A DNA stretch of 64,000 nt from Mesostigma viride (Eukaryota > Streptophyta > Mesostigmatophyceae > Mesostigmatales > Mesostigmataceae), in contig RPFO01000418.1 in the NCBI GenBank assembly GCA_009746045.1, positions 653,756-717,755 of the forward strand, written 5' to 3'. The translations under genes and the position numbers were made by a program. Below, in pieces: positions 1 through 9,736 of the stretch. Each line of letters starts with the position of its first letter. The first letter of the stretch is position 1. The notes beneath the pieces were generated by a model, which was not told where the DNA came from, made no database searches, and saw only the letters and a program-made list of their open reading frames with translations.

Positions 1-728
1 ATTTATTTCCTCTTTTAATTCCCAAGAACTTGTCTAAACAATTATGCGAAGGGGGTGTGGTCTTCGCGCGCTTGAGCGCCTGTGAACGCGGTACTGCGGT
101 TTCAGACGCGGTCCGCTTCTTTTTTGATTCCGTCGGCTCTTGGTCGCTTTTTGTGTGCTGAGTCTTCATGGACCTCTGTTGCTCGTTGATGGCGTTAACG
201 CAGTGCACTTGCTTCATGATCTCGATGCTAAATGGCGGATCTAATAAGAGGTGTTCCTCGTTCGAAAGTACATTTCTAAACTCCTCGATGGTCATGTCCC
301 CTCCAAACATCTTGAGCGCCATCCTTGGTGGCGCTGCTCTGATCCCGCGAAAACTGAATTTCTCTCGAGACGGGTTCGATTTCCAAAGCTTGAAGGCCAT
401 CTGGAACAGCATCACATTACGCAGCTCTTGGTGAGCCGTATTAGAGCTCAGATTAAACGCCTTTGCGCACGGAAACGAGCAAAAAACTCCGCGGACCAAG
501 AAACCGCTGCCTTCTTTGTACTTGATAGGGAGTGGAACAGGGACCGTATCAAAGGGGTGACAGCAGTGCCAACAGCACACGTCGGTTTTCGCAGGCCATT
601 TCCCTCGAGCGTCTTTCTGAAGCGTCGCGAGCAAAGGGGCCGCTCGCAGAACCTTTAACGATGATGTCAGAGGGACGAAACTTTGCGCTTCCGAGTCTTC
701 AGGATCTATACTATCATGGTCTTCCATG
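1..728 (-). CDS. VLTF2-like FCS/MYM-type zinc-finger protein (3' end beyond window)
   Basis: The reading frame opens at an ATG at 728 and runs off the left edge without a stop, about 242 codons. An N-terminal acidic stretch is followed by a cysteine/histidine cluster reading CCWHCCHPFDTVPVPLPIKY and then GVFCSFPCAKAF, the pattern of NCLDV proteins related to poxvirus late transcription factor 2 (FCS/MYM zinc fingers). The C-terminal part is rich in Lys, Ser and Thr. From family knowledge it would act in late viral transcription in the viral factory. It starts 7 bp after the stop of the upstream minus-strand gene, so both may be co-transcribed. The family call rests on the cysteine pattern; the exact orthologue is not proven. 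Confidence 0.7.
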
Positions 729-735
729 ATATCAC

Positions 736-1380
736 TCACTCACGCGAGCAAAGAATATCTTCCTCTGCTGACGAAAAGGTTGTTAAATTTCCGTCCCCAA
801 AAATGACCCGCAGCGTTCTCACAGGCTCGTTCTCGACAAGAGGGAACTGCAGATTCGAGTCCGTGTCACTGCCAGAGTCGTAGTCGTCACTGTTATCGTC
901 GAGAGGTGGGTGATACACGAGACCACATGTGGGTCGCTTTCCGATTAGACGGAACGTTTCCTTGTTTTGGCGGCGGATTTCAAGATACCGTATTACCGTC
1001 CACACGGGCTGGAAAGCTCCGACGCCGTCATAGAAATCTCTGTCTGGACCCTGGCAAAGAGCGAGGTCGTTCGTAACGTCCGTCTCCTCTCCGGTGCTCT
1101 CCACAAGACGGGCGGATAGAATGCGGTTGCCGATAGCGTCTCTCGAATTTATGTTGTTGGAAGACGGAGGGGGAAACGTGACAGGCCGGCTAAGAGGATA
1201 CGTGATGACGTAATCAACGCCGTTAAGAACATACTCGACGGAAAGGCTGACACGATACTTCTTAATGTCGTCAGAGAGAAGTTCGCAATCGACGCCGCTC
1301 AGGACATCCAACGCGGTCTCTTCAACGATCTTCCCTCCGCATTTGCGAAGATACTCGCGGAATTTCTTCCCCACATAGAA
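736..1380 (-). pseudogene. Unknown viral gene, 3' part, split by the Copia-like element
   Basis: This is the C-terminal 214 codons of a gene whose 5' part lies at 9243-9428 on the other side of the retrotransposon. The frame continues exactly across the deleted element: TGG at the right junction is followed by TTC at 1380, giving a product of 276 residues. I do not recognise the family. Visible features are a hydrophobic N-terminal part (in the other fragment), a middle with LSGVDC and DFYDGVGAFQPVW, an acidic Asp/Ser run near the C-terminus, and a final segment RTLRVIFGDGNL. A GTG at 1374 could serve as a start for this fragment alone but is probably not used. Confidence 0.75.
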
Positions 1381-1385
1381 CCAAT

Positions 1386-2014
1386 AGTTAACGTAAAGGA
1401 TTTACGTTAGATGGATAGAGATTGTTACGCTCTTTCCAACGGCACCTTGAACGCCCCATTTGGTTAAGGAACGTAAAAGTTATGACGTTTCCTAGGCTGT
1501 GCCGACAGTACCCGGCGCGCCACTGTGGGCGCGTACGGACACAGGATGTACAAGTGTCACTTTGATAGTCCGCAGGACGTTGACAGGACTTGTACAGGAC
1601 TTGATGGTCAATTGATAGGTAGGCGCACTGTAGCGCGCCAGGACCTATGAGACAATTGATGCTGACTAGTGTACGGATAGGTCCACAGGACTAGCCGTAT
1701 GGACAATTGATAGATCTGCGCGCCAAAGGCGTGCCAGAGTCTGTGTAATCAATTGATTGACAGTTCAGCTGTGACAGTGCAGCTGAATACTTGGACGCGT
1801 CCCTAGTAAGCTATATGAGTGACTTGGTCACACCGGGACGCTAGTTCTTGCGTGCACGTTCTCTTGGCACTGCGACCCTGTCGTCTGTGCTGCGTGCAGT
1901 CTTGGAAGTGACGTGACTTACGTCTGTGTTTCCTGATTGTTAATAAAGGCAACTTCCTGCAAGAACCATGGCGGAATTCGTGGCATTCTTACCCTCACAA
2001 CTCGTATTACAACT
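1386..2014 (+). repeat. 5' LTR of the Copia-like element
   Basis: The LTR is 629 bp, beginning AGTTAACG and ending ACAACT, so it has short inverted ends AGTT/AACT rather than the usual TG/CA. A polyadenylation signal AATAAA lies near 1941. Several CAATTGAT-type motifs recur between about 1605 and 1760 and could be U3 promoter elements; that role is inference. Confidence 0.95.
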
Positions 2015-2044
2015 CGTATTCGTATTACACGCTCTGTCAAAAAG

Positions 2045-2755
2045 ATGCCAAATTCGGAAGAATTTCGGATTCCGGACGATGAGGAAATAGCCGCTCCGCC
2101 GGCTGGTTCTTCGTCAAGACCAACTGTGCCGTCGTGGCAACAATTGCTCGACGAAGTTACAGTTTCGCTCGACGAGCTTCATCGTCAGCAGCGTGCAGCT
2201 CACGCATTGCTCGGGGATAACCCCGAGGACCCCGATTTGCCAGCACTGGTGCCGGCAATCCGCAACCTGTTGGACCAGATTCGAAACATTTTATCGACAT
2301 TTACGGTCCAGGTGCGGGGAGGTTTGCGGTCGGTGACCGAAGTCACGACTGCCATTGAGGAGTTGGACAACGTCCTCTCTTCACTCACCGGTTACCAGAG
2401 AAACCTGCAAAACTGGGCATCGCTTCGCACGGGGGGCGCGCCGGCGGTGTCAACAAATTTGTTTCAGGATCTCGCGCTGTTATCGCTGCTCACTCGCGGC
2501 GTACGCAGTCGCGAGCGCCAGGTTTTAATTAACCTGGTGGCATTTCTCGCCTCTGTGCGAGAGTGGATTCCCGCGGGGTGGGAATTATTGACGATCTTTA
2601 CACATCCTCTGCGCCTCGTCGCGCGTCGGCGCGTCGCAACTTACGCGGCGGGGAGCACGCCGGTTTTAATTCATACCGGTGCAGGTCCGGAGCTGGATAT
2701 GGAGGATCGTGAGTTCGTATACACGTACTGCGACTTCAGGGGCCTTGACTACTAG
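2045..2755 (+). CDS. Accessory ORF upstream of gag in the Copia-like element
   Basis: This 236-residue frame starts at the first ATG 30 bp after the left LTR; the frame is also open back into the LTR from 1937. The product looks mostly alpha-helical, with leucine-rich stretches (for example LVPAIRNLLDQIRNILS and LALLSLLTRGV) and an acidic, Pro/Ser-rich N-terminus. It has no zinc knuckle or enzyme motif that I recognise. It ends 169 bp before the gag start. Canonical Copia elements have no such ORF. It could be an unusual Gag N-terminal protein, an acquired gene, or a coincidental frame; its length and protein-like composition favour a real gene. Confidence 0.5.
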   Translation: MPNSEEFRIPDDEEIAAPPAGSSSRPTVPSWQQLLDEVTVSLDELHRQQRAAHALLGDNPEDPDLPALVPAIRNLLDQIRNILSTFTVQVRGGLRSVTEVTTAIEELDNVLSSLTGYQRNLQNWASLRTGGAPAVSTNLFQDLALLSLLTRGVRSRERQVLINLVAFLASVREWIPAGWELLTIFTHPLRLVARRRVATYAAGSTPVLIHTGAGPELDMEDREFVYTYCDFRGLDY

Positions 2756-2924
2756 TCGGCCTAATTTTCTTCTGCAGTACTTGTCGACATTTTTTTTGTC
2801 GAATTTCGGCGGCAATTCGCGGGGCGGCAGCGACACCGGCGCAGGCGGCAGAGGCGACACAAAAATTTTGTACATATTTTCTGCTGCTTCGTTAAGGTGT
2901 TCTTTGAATAGCTGGTAGTGCAGG

Positions 2925-4037
2925 ATGGCTGAGGGACGCCGTAGCAAGGGTCCAGCCAGTGGGAATAATAATGGGGGTGCTGGTAGTGGAACCGCTCACG
3001 TAGATGACGTGGGGCTTACCGGAGAGATTACCAACCTTCCTCACAATAATAATAATGCACAAGCTATTCATGGCTTTGATCTTACCACACAGGGTCTTTT
3101 AATTGTCAATCAGTTGCAGCCTGTAACCTCAGACTCCAAGCCTAAGCAGGCTGAAGAGTTTGTGGAGGGATTGGAAGGGTTCCCTAGCTTGTACGGTGGT
3201 ACAAATTACTATCAAATCTGGATAGGCAGTAGCACTTTTGGCAAGTGTACTGACCAGATTAAGGACCTAACCAGGGAGTGCAAAAAGGCCAATAAAGCCT
3301 GGGCACTGTACGTGGCTGAGCTGAAGGAGCTGCTGGAGGATCAGAGGAAGAAGTGGGGATCCATTGGCAGGACAAATACCAGGGTGGGAGGTCAAGGGGG
3401 ACCTGATCCAGAACTTTCTCAACTATTGTAAGATGGTTGAGGAGGGCAGGGCTCACGGCTTTAATGTCGCTGATAACATAGCCCTAACCAACTGGCTCAA
3501 GGTTTCTGGGCTGGATAAGGCGACACGTGGCTCCTTAAAGTCATGTGTGCCCCACACTCTACCCTGAAGGCCTACAAGGTCATAATCAAACAAGCACTCG
3601 AGGCAGAGGAGCTGTTTGAGGGTGGAGTGCCAGCAGTGAAGGCTACCCAGGCAGGCGGGCGTACCCAGGGTGGCTCCAAGACGTCTGAGGCTGACCGAAG
3701 CCAAGGAGGGCGTAGGGGCAACCATCACAAGCGCAAGGGAGATCATTCACCTGATTCTGACAGGAGGTCACACTCCAAGTCGGTGTTCAGGCGGGTGGGT
3801 GGTCAGCCCAAGCAGGGCAACGCGTCTGACAATGGGGGCAGTGGCCAGGGCAAGTCCAAGATACAATGCTACCTGTGCAAGGGGTGGGGGCACATCAAGA
3901 AGGAGTGTCCCAGCTTCAAGAAGTCCCAGGGCCAGGGCAGCAACAAGAATAACAACAACAACAAGAAGAACAACAACAAGTCCCAGGCAGGCCAGCCTTC
4001 AAAGGGCAGTCAGCAAGAAGACAACAAGGAGCAGTGA
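2925..4037 (+). pseudogene. gag: gag-like gene of the Copia-like element, frame broken twice
   Basis: The nucleocapsid protein of the element. It starts at ATG 2925 and reads in one frame to about 3360, continues protein-like in the +1 frame to about 3560, then returns to the first frame to the stop at 4035-4037. The C-terminal part has a zinc knuckle, C-YL-C-KGWG-H-IKKE-C (CX2CX4HX4C), followed by a Lys/Asn/Gln-rich tail, as expected of an RNA-binding nucleocapsid. The two compensating shifts are either one-base indels in a decaying copy, sequencing errors, or unrecognised introns. The first lies at a short G run. The stop is in the same frame as pol. Confidence 0.75.
4035..4037 (+). promoter_or_regulatory. 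Possible UGA readthrough site between gag and pol
   Basis: The gag stop is CAG-TGA-CTG. Downstream the same frame is open without another stop into the pol polyprotein. UGA followed by CU and a purine is a known leaky context (established for eukaryotic and viral readthrough), so Gag-Pol may be made by stop-codon suppression rather than frameshifting. The first ATG of the pol frame is only at 4179. Confidence 0.5.
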
Positions 4038-7000
4038 CTGTCTGAGGCAACCCCTACACACCTTAATTCACCCAAGGGGGAGGCCAGGTGCTCCAATGCA
4101 GATTTTATATCTGGGCAACAAGAGGGTGATCTCCAGGTTCAGTGTGGCCCCAGGTCACCTGGAGAGGTACAGGTTCCTATGAAGACGTCCTTGACAGCTG
4201 ATGCAGCTGTAAGTATGTCTGACCCTATGCATCCTCGTGCTGGGCACGAGGGTGGACCTCTCATTTTGAGAGAAACCAATGTACAACCACAGAGGGGTGT
4301 GAAGGCCTCTGGTGGTATGCATGTGGTCCCTGCTGGCGGTCCAGGTGTTGGGCATGAGCAGGGTGACTCAGGCTCTGAGTCAGAACAGGATGGAAGTCAG
4401 CATGGTGATGCTGGACAACCTGACAGCACAGTCCTGACTGTGCCAGGGACTGCTTCCTCTGTGTACCAGGAGTTGGGTGCCCGAATCCACAACATGTTTG
4501 GGCATGCCACTTCTCTGTCAAACAACTTTGCCTTCCGTATGGGCAGGGCACCCCTTCTTAAGGCGTGTCAGCAAGCTGCCTCACGGTGTAAGTGCCAGTT
4601 GTCCTCCAACAAGCCCAGGAAATCACATGCCAAAGCTCTACCTCAGAGCATTGGTGATCTGCAGTGTGATATCCAACACATCAGGGGCATGCAACTGTTG
4701 GTGTGCGTGGACAGGTACACGAAATACAAGGTGCTAGAGCATTTACCTTCTATGAAGAACAGGTACTTGCTGGCTGCCCTGCAGAATGTAAGAGCCAAGT
4801 TTCCTACCACAAGGATCCAGGTGGACATGCAGTTTCAGCATCTCAAGGGTGATCCTACCCTTCCTGAGTTGCTGGTTACACCTAGGGAGGCTCATGGGCA
4901 GCAGGGTGCTATCGAGAGGGCAATCCAGGAGGTCAAGAAATTGATCATCTCTGAAGACTGGGTACCCTTGTCTGCACCTGCACTTGTCAGGAGTGCATGG
5001 CTGAGGAACGTGGAGCAGCAGCTGAACAGCAGGGTTAACTTCTACTATGATGGAGTTGCTGTCAGCCCAATGGGTCTATATCATGGCCTGTGCCCACCAC
5101 ATGTGCTGGAGGGCTGGAAACATGCTGCACATGTCACCTTTGCCAAGCTGAGGGAGAAGGACCGGGGTTGGAAGATGCTGGAGCCACAAGTGGGTCAGAA
5201 GGTCCTAGCTTGGAAGGAACCTAGCCTTTATGGCAAACGTGGTAGCTGGAGTCCTGGGGTGGTTACCCAGGTTGATGAAGCTAGCCACGCATGCTTGGTC
5301 AGCATGGAGGACGAACCAAAGCATGTACACCGGCTGAGTTGGTCATATGTCAAGCCTAACCTGATGAATGAGGGCAGTCAGGCACAAGGCTCACAGGATC
5401 TGCAGGATTTTCAGGTCCCAGGTGACATCACTGACGCAACGACCACATCTGTTGCAGGGGAATCTGTCAGCCCTGGCCAGGTTGCAGAGGTACTTGTTGA
5501 ACAGGCTGCAAGGTCAACAGCTGGGGAGTCAACTGTCAAGCCCAAGGCACTAACCAAGCCCAGGGGGACAAGTTTGGCTGGATTGATTGGGGCTCTACAA
5601 AGGGCCAAGAAGCAGCCCAAGGTAGCCAAGCTCAGGTGGCATGGCAATCTGGGGCTGGACACTGCCTTAGAGGTAGACACTAATTCTCAGGTCTCCATTA
5701 TTGGGACCAGGGCTGCAGCAGGGTACAGCATGTCTGAACCCAGCTATCAGTTTGTGTCTGACTTCAGTGGCGGGGTACACGTGAAGGTACTGGGTGAGGT
5801 ATTCATTCCTATCCTTGGACAGGACACTGCTTTTTGTGTCTTGGAGGGCTATCAAGGACCTGCTCTTCTGGGGCAGAATTTCCTATGCCAGGATGGGGTA
5901 GTGATCACGTCCTCTCTCCTGACTAAGGAAGGGGCTGGTCAGGTCCCACTGATTAATTTCAGGACCACTCACCTATCACGTGCAGTAACCAGGACGGTTA
6001 AGCGTGTGCAAGTGTGCCAGGGGCAGGAGCCCTTGGTTGATGACCTCATACTGCCAGCTGCTAGTCATCCAAGCAGTTTGGGCATTGGTCCTCACTCACT
6101 TGCTGGACACAGCCCTATCAACTACCAAGGCCTGGTGAAGCTCATGTCCTCTCCCATTATGTGTCCCCAGGTCACACTGGGTCTCATTAAATCTGGGGAG
6201 GATTGGATCTCCAAGAAATGCGTGGAACCTGTCAATGACCTGCCTCCTGCACGACGTCTACTCAAGCTCAAGTTTGTCATCAAGATGAAGGAGGTGGACG
6301 GGGTCAAGGTACCACATGTCAGGCCAGTGCTGAATGAGTTCAAGGGTACTGGTGAGTGCACTGCTGAGGAGTTGTATACCCCTGGCATGCTGCATGATAC
6401 TTGGAGGCTGCTGCTGTGTGTCTTTCTAGGCCTTCTCAACAAGGGCTTGGACTATGGCTCAGTGGTGATAGACTTCAAGAGGGCATTTCTGGAGGGTGAT
6501 GCAGATGTGGCACAGGAAAAGTGGGAGGGCAAGACGCCTTTCTATGTTAGGGTGCCTGCTGTATGGAAAAGGGACATCCACACGGAGTTCCTTAAAATCC
6601 TCAAGGGCCTGGAGGGCCTGAGGTCAAGTCCAATAATCTGGAGGGAGACTCTCAACCGTTTCCTGAAGGAGCATTGCAACTTGAAGGTCTCTCCTGTAGA
6701 CCCCTGTCTGTTTCTGGGGCAATGGGAAGGCCTGCCAGTGTATGCTTCGCTGCACGGGGATGACCTACATCTGATAGCTCCCACGTCGTGGCTTAAGGAG
6801 CTGATCACCATCATTAAGTCCAAGTTTCCTCTGGGTAGGGAGCAATGGCAGGTGGAGAATGAGCCTCTGCTGTTTGTGGGCATGGAGGCCACACTGGTGA
6901 AGAAGGGAGGGGAGTGGCGTATGCTGCTGGTGGGGGGCAATGACTATCAAGAGACCCTCATTAGCAAGCTTCCTCCAACCATCACACAGGCACTGTGTCC

Positions 7001-7664
7001 CATGGTGAGGGGCATGGTTGCTTGGGTGGCAGGCATTTCCAGGCCAGACCTTATGGTCATAGCCAGGTTGCCTGATGACATGCTGGTGGAGCTAGGGTCT
7101 GCCAAGGTGGCTGATCAGGTCAGGGCTTCATCTGGCATTCTGTTGTCTGCAGTGGATTTATCACAACCCATTTGCATGGAGCTGTATGTGGATAGCTCAA
7201 TGGACAGCAGGCAGGTCTCCAAGGTCAGGGGCAGGGCTGCAGGGCTCTTTGTGCTCAGACAGGAAGGCCTGGGGAGTTTGGTGAGCTGGTTTAGTCGCCT
7301 GCACAAACGGGTGGCTGTCAGCAGTGATGTGGCAGAATGCAGGGCTATTTGTGAAGGCATTCACACAAGCCTTTATCTGAAGGAGTTGCTTCATCAGATG
7401 ACTTCTAACACTCCTTGGCCACTTCAGGTTACCACTCTTCTAAAAACAGACTCCATGGGGATGGTGCAGTTTGTGCACAGGCAGATGGCCAGAAGTAGGG
7501 ACTTGGATTATCTCCTTCTTAAGGAGTTGTCCTCCTTGGCCAATATTGAGCATATCCCTGGGGTTGACAATCCTGCTGATGCTTTGACCAAGCTAGTGCA
7601 GAAGGCAGCAGTGCAATACAAGGTTCTTCAGTCTCTGATGGACCCATCTCAGCAAGCTGTCTAA
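4038..7664 (+). CDS. pol: Copia-like Pol polyprotein: integrase, aspartic protease, reverse transcriptase, RNase H
   Basis: The frame is open from the gag stop; counting from the first ATG (4179) the product has 1161 residues. Order seen: an integrase zinc region (His104, His109, Cys130/137, Cys139), an integrase core with Asp164, Asp216 and Glu246, an integrase C-terminal region to about 395, then a retropepsin-like domain with VDTNSQVSII at 499-508 and LLGQNFL at 563-569, a Copia-type reverse transcriptase (VIDFKRAF near 763-770; LHGDDL at 858-863 in place of YVDD) and an RNase H (Asp1005, Glu1053, Asp1091, DNPADALTK near 1130). Canonical Copia elements have the protease before integrase, so this order is odd. 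The protease triad is D-T-N instead of D-T/S-G. The frame is intact, suggesting a recently active copy. Confidence 0.9.
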   Translation: MSEATPTHLNSPKGEARCSNADFISGQQEGDLQVQCGPRSPGEVQVPMKTSLTADAAVSMSDPMHPRAGHEGGPLILRETNVQPQRGVKASGGMHVVPAGGPGVGHEQGDSGSESEQDGSQHGDAGQPDSTVLTVPGTASSVYQELGARIHNMFGHATSLSNNFAFRMGRAPLLKACQQAASRCKCQLSSNKPRKSHAKALPQSIGDLQCDIQHIRGMQLLVCVDRYTKYKVLEHLPSMKNRYLLAALQNVRAKFPTTRIQVDMQFQHLKGDPTLPELLVTPREAHGQQGAIERAIQEVKKLIISEDWVPLSAPALVRSAWLRNVEQQLNSRVNFYYDGVAVSPMGLYHGLCPPHVLEGWKHAAHVTFAKLREKDRGWKMLEPQVGQKVLAWKEPSLYGKRGSWSPGVVTQVDEASHACLVSMEDEPKHVHRLSWSYVKPNLMNEGSQAQGSQDLQDFQVPGDITDATTTSVAGESVSPGQVAEVLVEQAARSTAGESTVKPKALTKPRGTSLAGLIGALQRAKKQPKVAKLRWHGNLGLDTALEVDTNSQVSIIGTRAAAGYSMSEPSYQFVSDFSGGVHVKVLGEVFIPILGQDTAFCVLEGYQGPALLGQNFLCQDGVVITSSLLTKEGAGQVPLINFRTTHLSRAVTRTVKRVQVCQGQEPLVDDLILPAASHPSSLGIGPHSLAGHSPINYQGLVKLMSSPIMCPQVTLGLIKSGEDWISKKCVEPVNDLPPARRLLKLKFVIKMKEVDGVKVPHVRPVLNEFKGTGECTAEELYTPGMLHDTWRLLLCVFLGLLNKGLDYGSVVIDFKRAFLEGDADVAQEKWEGKTPFYVRVPAVWKRDIHTEFLKILKGLEGLRSSPIIWRETLNRFLKEHCNLKVSPVDPCLFLGQWEGLPVYASLHGDDLHLIAPTSWLKELITIIKSKFPLGREQWQVENEPLLFVGMEATLVKKGGEWRMLLVGGNDYQETLISKLPPTITQALCPMVRGMVAWVAGISRPDLMVIARLPDDMLVELGSAKVADQVRASSGILLSAVDLSQPICMELYVDSSMDSRQVSKVRGRAAGLFVLRQEGLGSLVSWFSRLHKRVAVSSDVAECRAICEGIHTSLYLKELLHQMTSNTPWPLQVTTLLKTDSMGMVQFVHRQMARSRDLDYLLLKELSSLANIEHIPGVDNPADALTKLVQKAAVQYKVLQSLMDPSQQAV

Positions 7665-8613
7665 GCTGGTGCATGGTTATAGGGCATTGGAGAGCAGATT
7701 GTGTGGTAGTGTCAGCATTGTGACTGGCATAATACCTGTATTTTAGTCTGTACTAAGGCTCATGGACCATGGTACACTCACTCTGATTTTAATCAGGATA
7801 CAGCCAGGTTTTGGCTGGGGTTCATGCTGTTGACTACACAAGGTTGACAGGTCCATTACAGACCATGTATTCTATTTTAAAAGAAATGTATATTTGTACA
7901 TACTTCTCACAATGGTCTGGGAACCTTTATTCTGGGGTTTATAGGGCGGGGTTCGATTCCCTGGTATTATGTTTCTACAAGCTGGCCTGTTCAGGTGTTT
8001 GCCTGTTCAGACTTCCCTAGTTCCCCAGGGCAGGATTTAATTGTTGCCTATGTGTTTCATTTTGTCATTTGTTTGCTGTGGCAGTTTACCATCTGGCAAG
8101 TAGACGGGCGCCGTAAGACGGGCGCCAATAGACCCCTGTTGAGAGAATGACAGGCAAACTATTGTAATACGCCTTACTTTGTCAAGTGGTATTTTAATTG
8201 TCATGGATTTATTGTACTTATATTGAATATGTACTGGGTTTTATGGGATTAGTATCTGGGATTAATGTAACTCACCGCCAGAAGGTCATTGTACTGGAGG
8301 CTCTACCGAGGTGATGGGATTAATTCCTGGAGAAGACCTCATAGAATTAACCTGTATGTATTTAATTTTGTGTGCTTCTAATATCTGGTGGTACTCTGTA
8401 ATGCCACTTCCATAGGTTTTCTCCATTTCTCATGAAATGGTTTTCCCTGTGGCAGATCTGTTTCTTTTCCAGTTCCTTAAAAGAAAGGGCTGGGGGAATG
8501 GCATTGGCCATTAAAGACATCTGTTCAAGCTTCAAGCTGGAGTGAAGGACATTTCAAGCTACTTCAAGGGTCCCTGGCAGGGGATGTGACCCCTAAAGAA
8601 AAGAAGGGATTGG
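7665..8613 (+). other. Non-coding 3' region of the Copia-like element, with polypurine tract
   Basis: About 950 bp between the pol stop and the right LTR with no supportable gene; base composition turns AT-rich. The purine run at 8595-8609 (AAAGAAAAGAAGGGA) is the likely plus-strand primer. It is separated from the LTR by TTGG. A GGGCGCC repeat occurs near 8105 and 8119. Confidence 0.7.
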
Positions 8614-9242
8614 AGTTAACGTAAAGGATTTACGTTAGATGGATAGAGATTGTTACGCTCTTTCCAACGGCACCTTGAACGCCTCATTTGGTTAAGGAAC
8701 GTAAAAGTTATGACGTTTCCTAGGCTGTGCCGACAGTACCCGGCGCGCCACTGTGGGCGCGTACGGACACAGGATGTACAAGTGTCACTTTGATAGTCCG
8801 CAGGACGTTGACAGGACTTGTACAGGACTTGATGGTCAATTGATAGGTAGGCGCACTGTAGCGCGCCAGGACCTATGAGACAATTGATGCTGACTAGTGT
8901 ACGGATAGGTCCACAGGACTAGCCGTATGGACAATTGATAGATCTGCGCGCCAAAGGCGTGCCAGAGTCTGTGTAATCAATTGATTGACAGTTCAGCTGT
9001 GACAATGCAGCTGAATACTTGGACGCGTCCCTAGTAAGCTATATGAGTGACTTGGTCACACCGGGACGCTAGTTCTTGCGTGCACGTTCTCTTGGCACTG
9101 AGACCCTGTCGTCTGTGCTGCGTGCAGTCTTGGAAGTGACGTGACTTACGTCTGTGTTTCCTGATTGTTAATAAAGGCAACTTCCTGCAAGAACCATGGC
9201 GGAATTCGTGGCATTCTTACCCTCACAACTCGTATTACAACT
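8614..9242 (+). repeat. 3' LTR of the Copia-like element
   Basis: 629 bp, matching the left LTR except for three substitutions that I could find. It ends ...ACAACT, followed by the target-site duplication CCAAT. Confidence 0.95.
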
Positions 9243-9428
9243 CCAATCCGTGCGATCCGATACGTACACTCGACGGACGGTAAGGTCGTCCTCTTCAAGT
9301 GGCGCGAGTCTGTAGTCTCGCGAGGGGACGGGTGCGACATAACGGGCGAATCTGGTGAACAGAGAGGCGATTTTCAAAGATGCGTAAATTACCCCGTACA
9401 TGAATGTCGCTAAGAACGAGCTATACAT
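9243..9428 (-). pseudogene. Unknown viral gene, 5' part, split by the Copia-like element
   Basis: These are the first 62 codons of the gene continued at 736-1380. The ATG at 9428 opens a hydrophobic, membrane-type N-terminus (SSFLATFMYGVIYASLKIAS), followed by a basic and acidic linker. The frame runs into the duplicated CCAAT and then into the LTR, where it meets a stop in LTR sequence at 9168. The complete protein would be a single-pass or N-anchored membrane protein of 276 residues; its function is unknown. Confidence 0.75.
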
Positions 9429-9442
9429 GTCTCGTTCATGGA

Positions 9443-9736
9443 CTACTTCTTCACAAGAACATCTTTCAACGCCTGTGAACGAAGCGACCCAGCATCCGTT
9501 CTGTACGTCGTTCTAACGTACGATCCGACTTTGTCATCTGAAATGTATTTTTTCAACTCTTCCTTATTTTTCTTCATCTCTTCCTCATCGGACCAATTTC
9601 GGATCTCCTCTTCCTCGTCATCTGGATGGTCCAAGTGATGAACTTTGTTAGCCGGGGCAATGGACTTGCTCGTCCTCACCTTCTTCTGCAAGGTTTCGGG
9701 AACAATCATGTCCTTATACCAGTTGTTGGAATCCAT
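9443..9736 (-). CDS. Small acidic protein, unknown
   Basis: 97 residues from an ATG at 9736. The middle has the acidic run DDEEEEIRNWSDEEEMKK, which may form a short charged helix. I recognise no domain. It lies 14 bp upstream of the start of the split membrane-protein gene on the same strand, and its 5' end overlaps the next minus-strand ORF by 31 bp. Confidence 0.55.
   Translation of the reverse strand: MDSNNWYKDMIVPETLQKKVRTSKSIAPANKVHHLDHPDDEEEEIRNWSDEEEMKKNKEELKKYISDDKVGSYVRTTYRTDAGSLRSQALKDVLVKK

Larger units (their letters stand above)
1386..9242 (+). mobile_element. Copia-like LTR retrotransposon, 7857 bp, TSD CCAAT
   Basis: Two 629-bp direct LTRs (1386-2014 and 8614-9242) enclose gag- and pol-like genes. 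CCAAT occurs directly before the left LTR (1381-1385) and directly after the right LTR (9243-9247), a 5-bp target-site duplication. The pol polyprotein has Copia-type integrase, reverse transcriptase and RNase H in the Copia relative order (integrase before RT). A purine tract lies at 8595-8609, four bases from the right LTR. No clear tRNA primer-binding site starting TGG follows the left LTR. I see three LTR mismatches (near 1456, 1777 and 1879), so insertion is recent. It splits a minus-strand viral gene. Confidence 0.95.

Noticed and set aside
168..729. Plus-strand frames of 65-135 codons
   Set aside because: They are opposite a clear minus-strand VLTF2-like gene that is open to the window edge and has a coherent zinc-finger pattern.
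7811..8020. 69-codon ORF in the 3' region of the Copia-like element
   Set aside because: Low-complexity, no conserved features and no counterpart in related elements that I know of.
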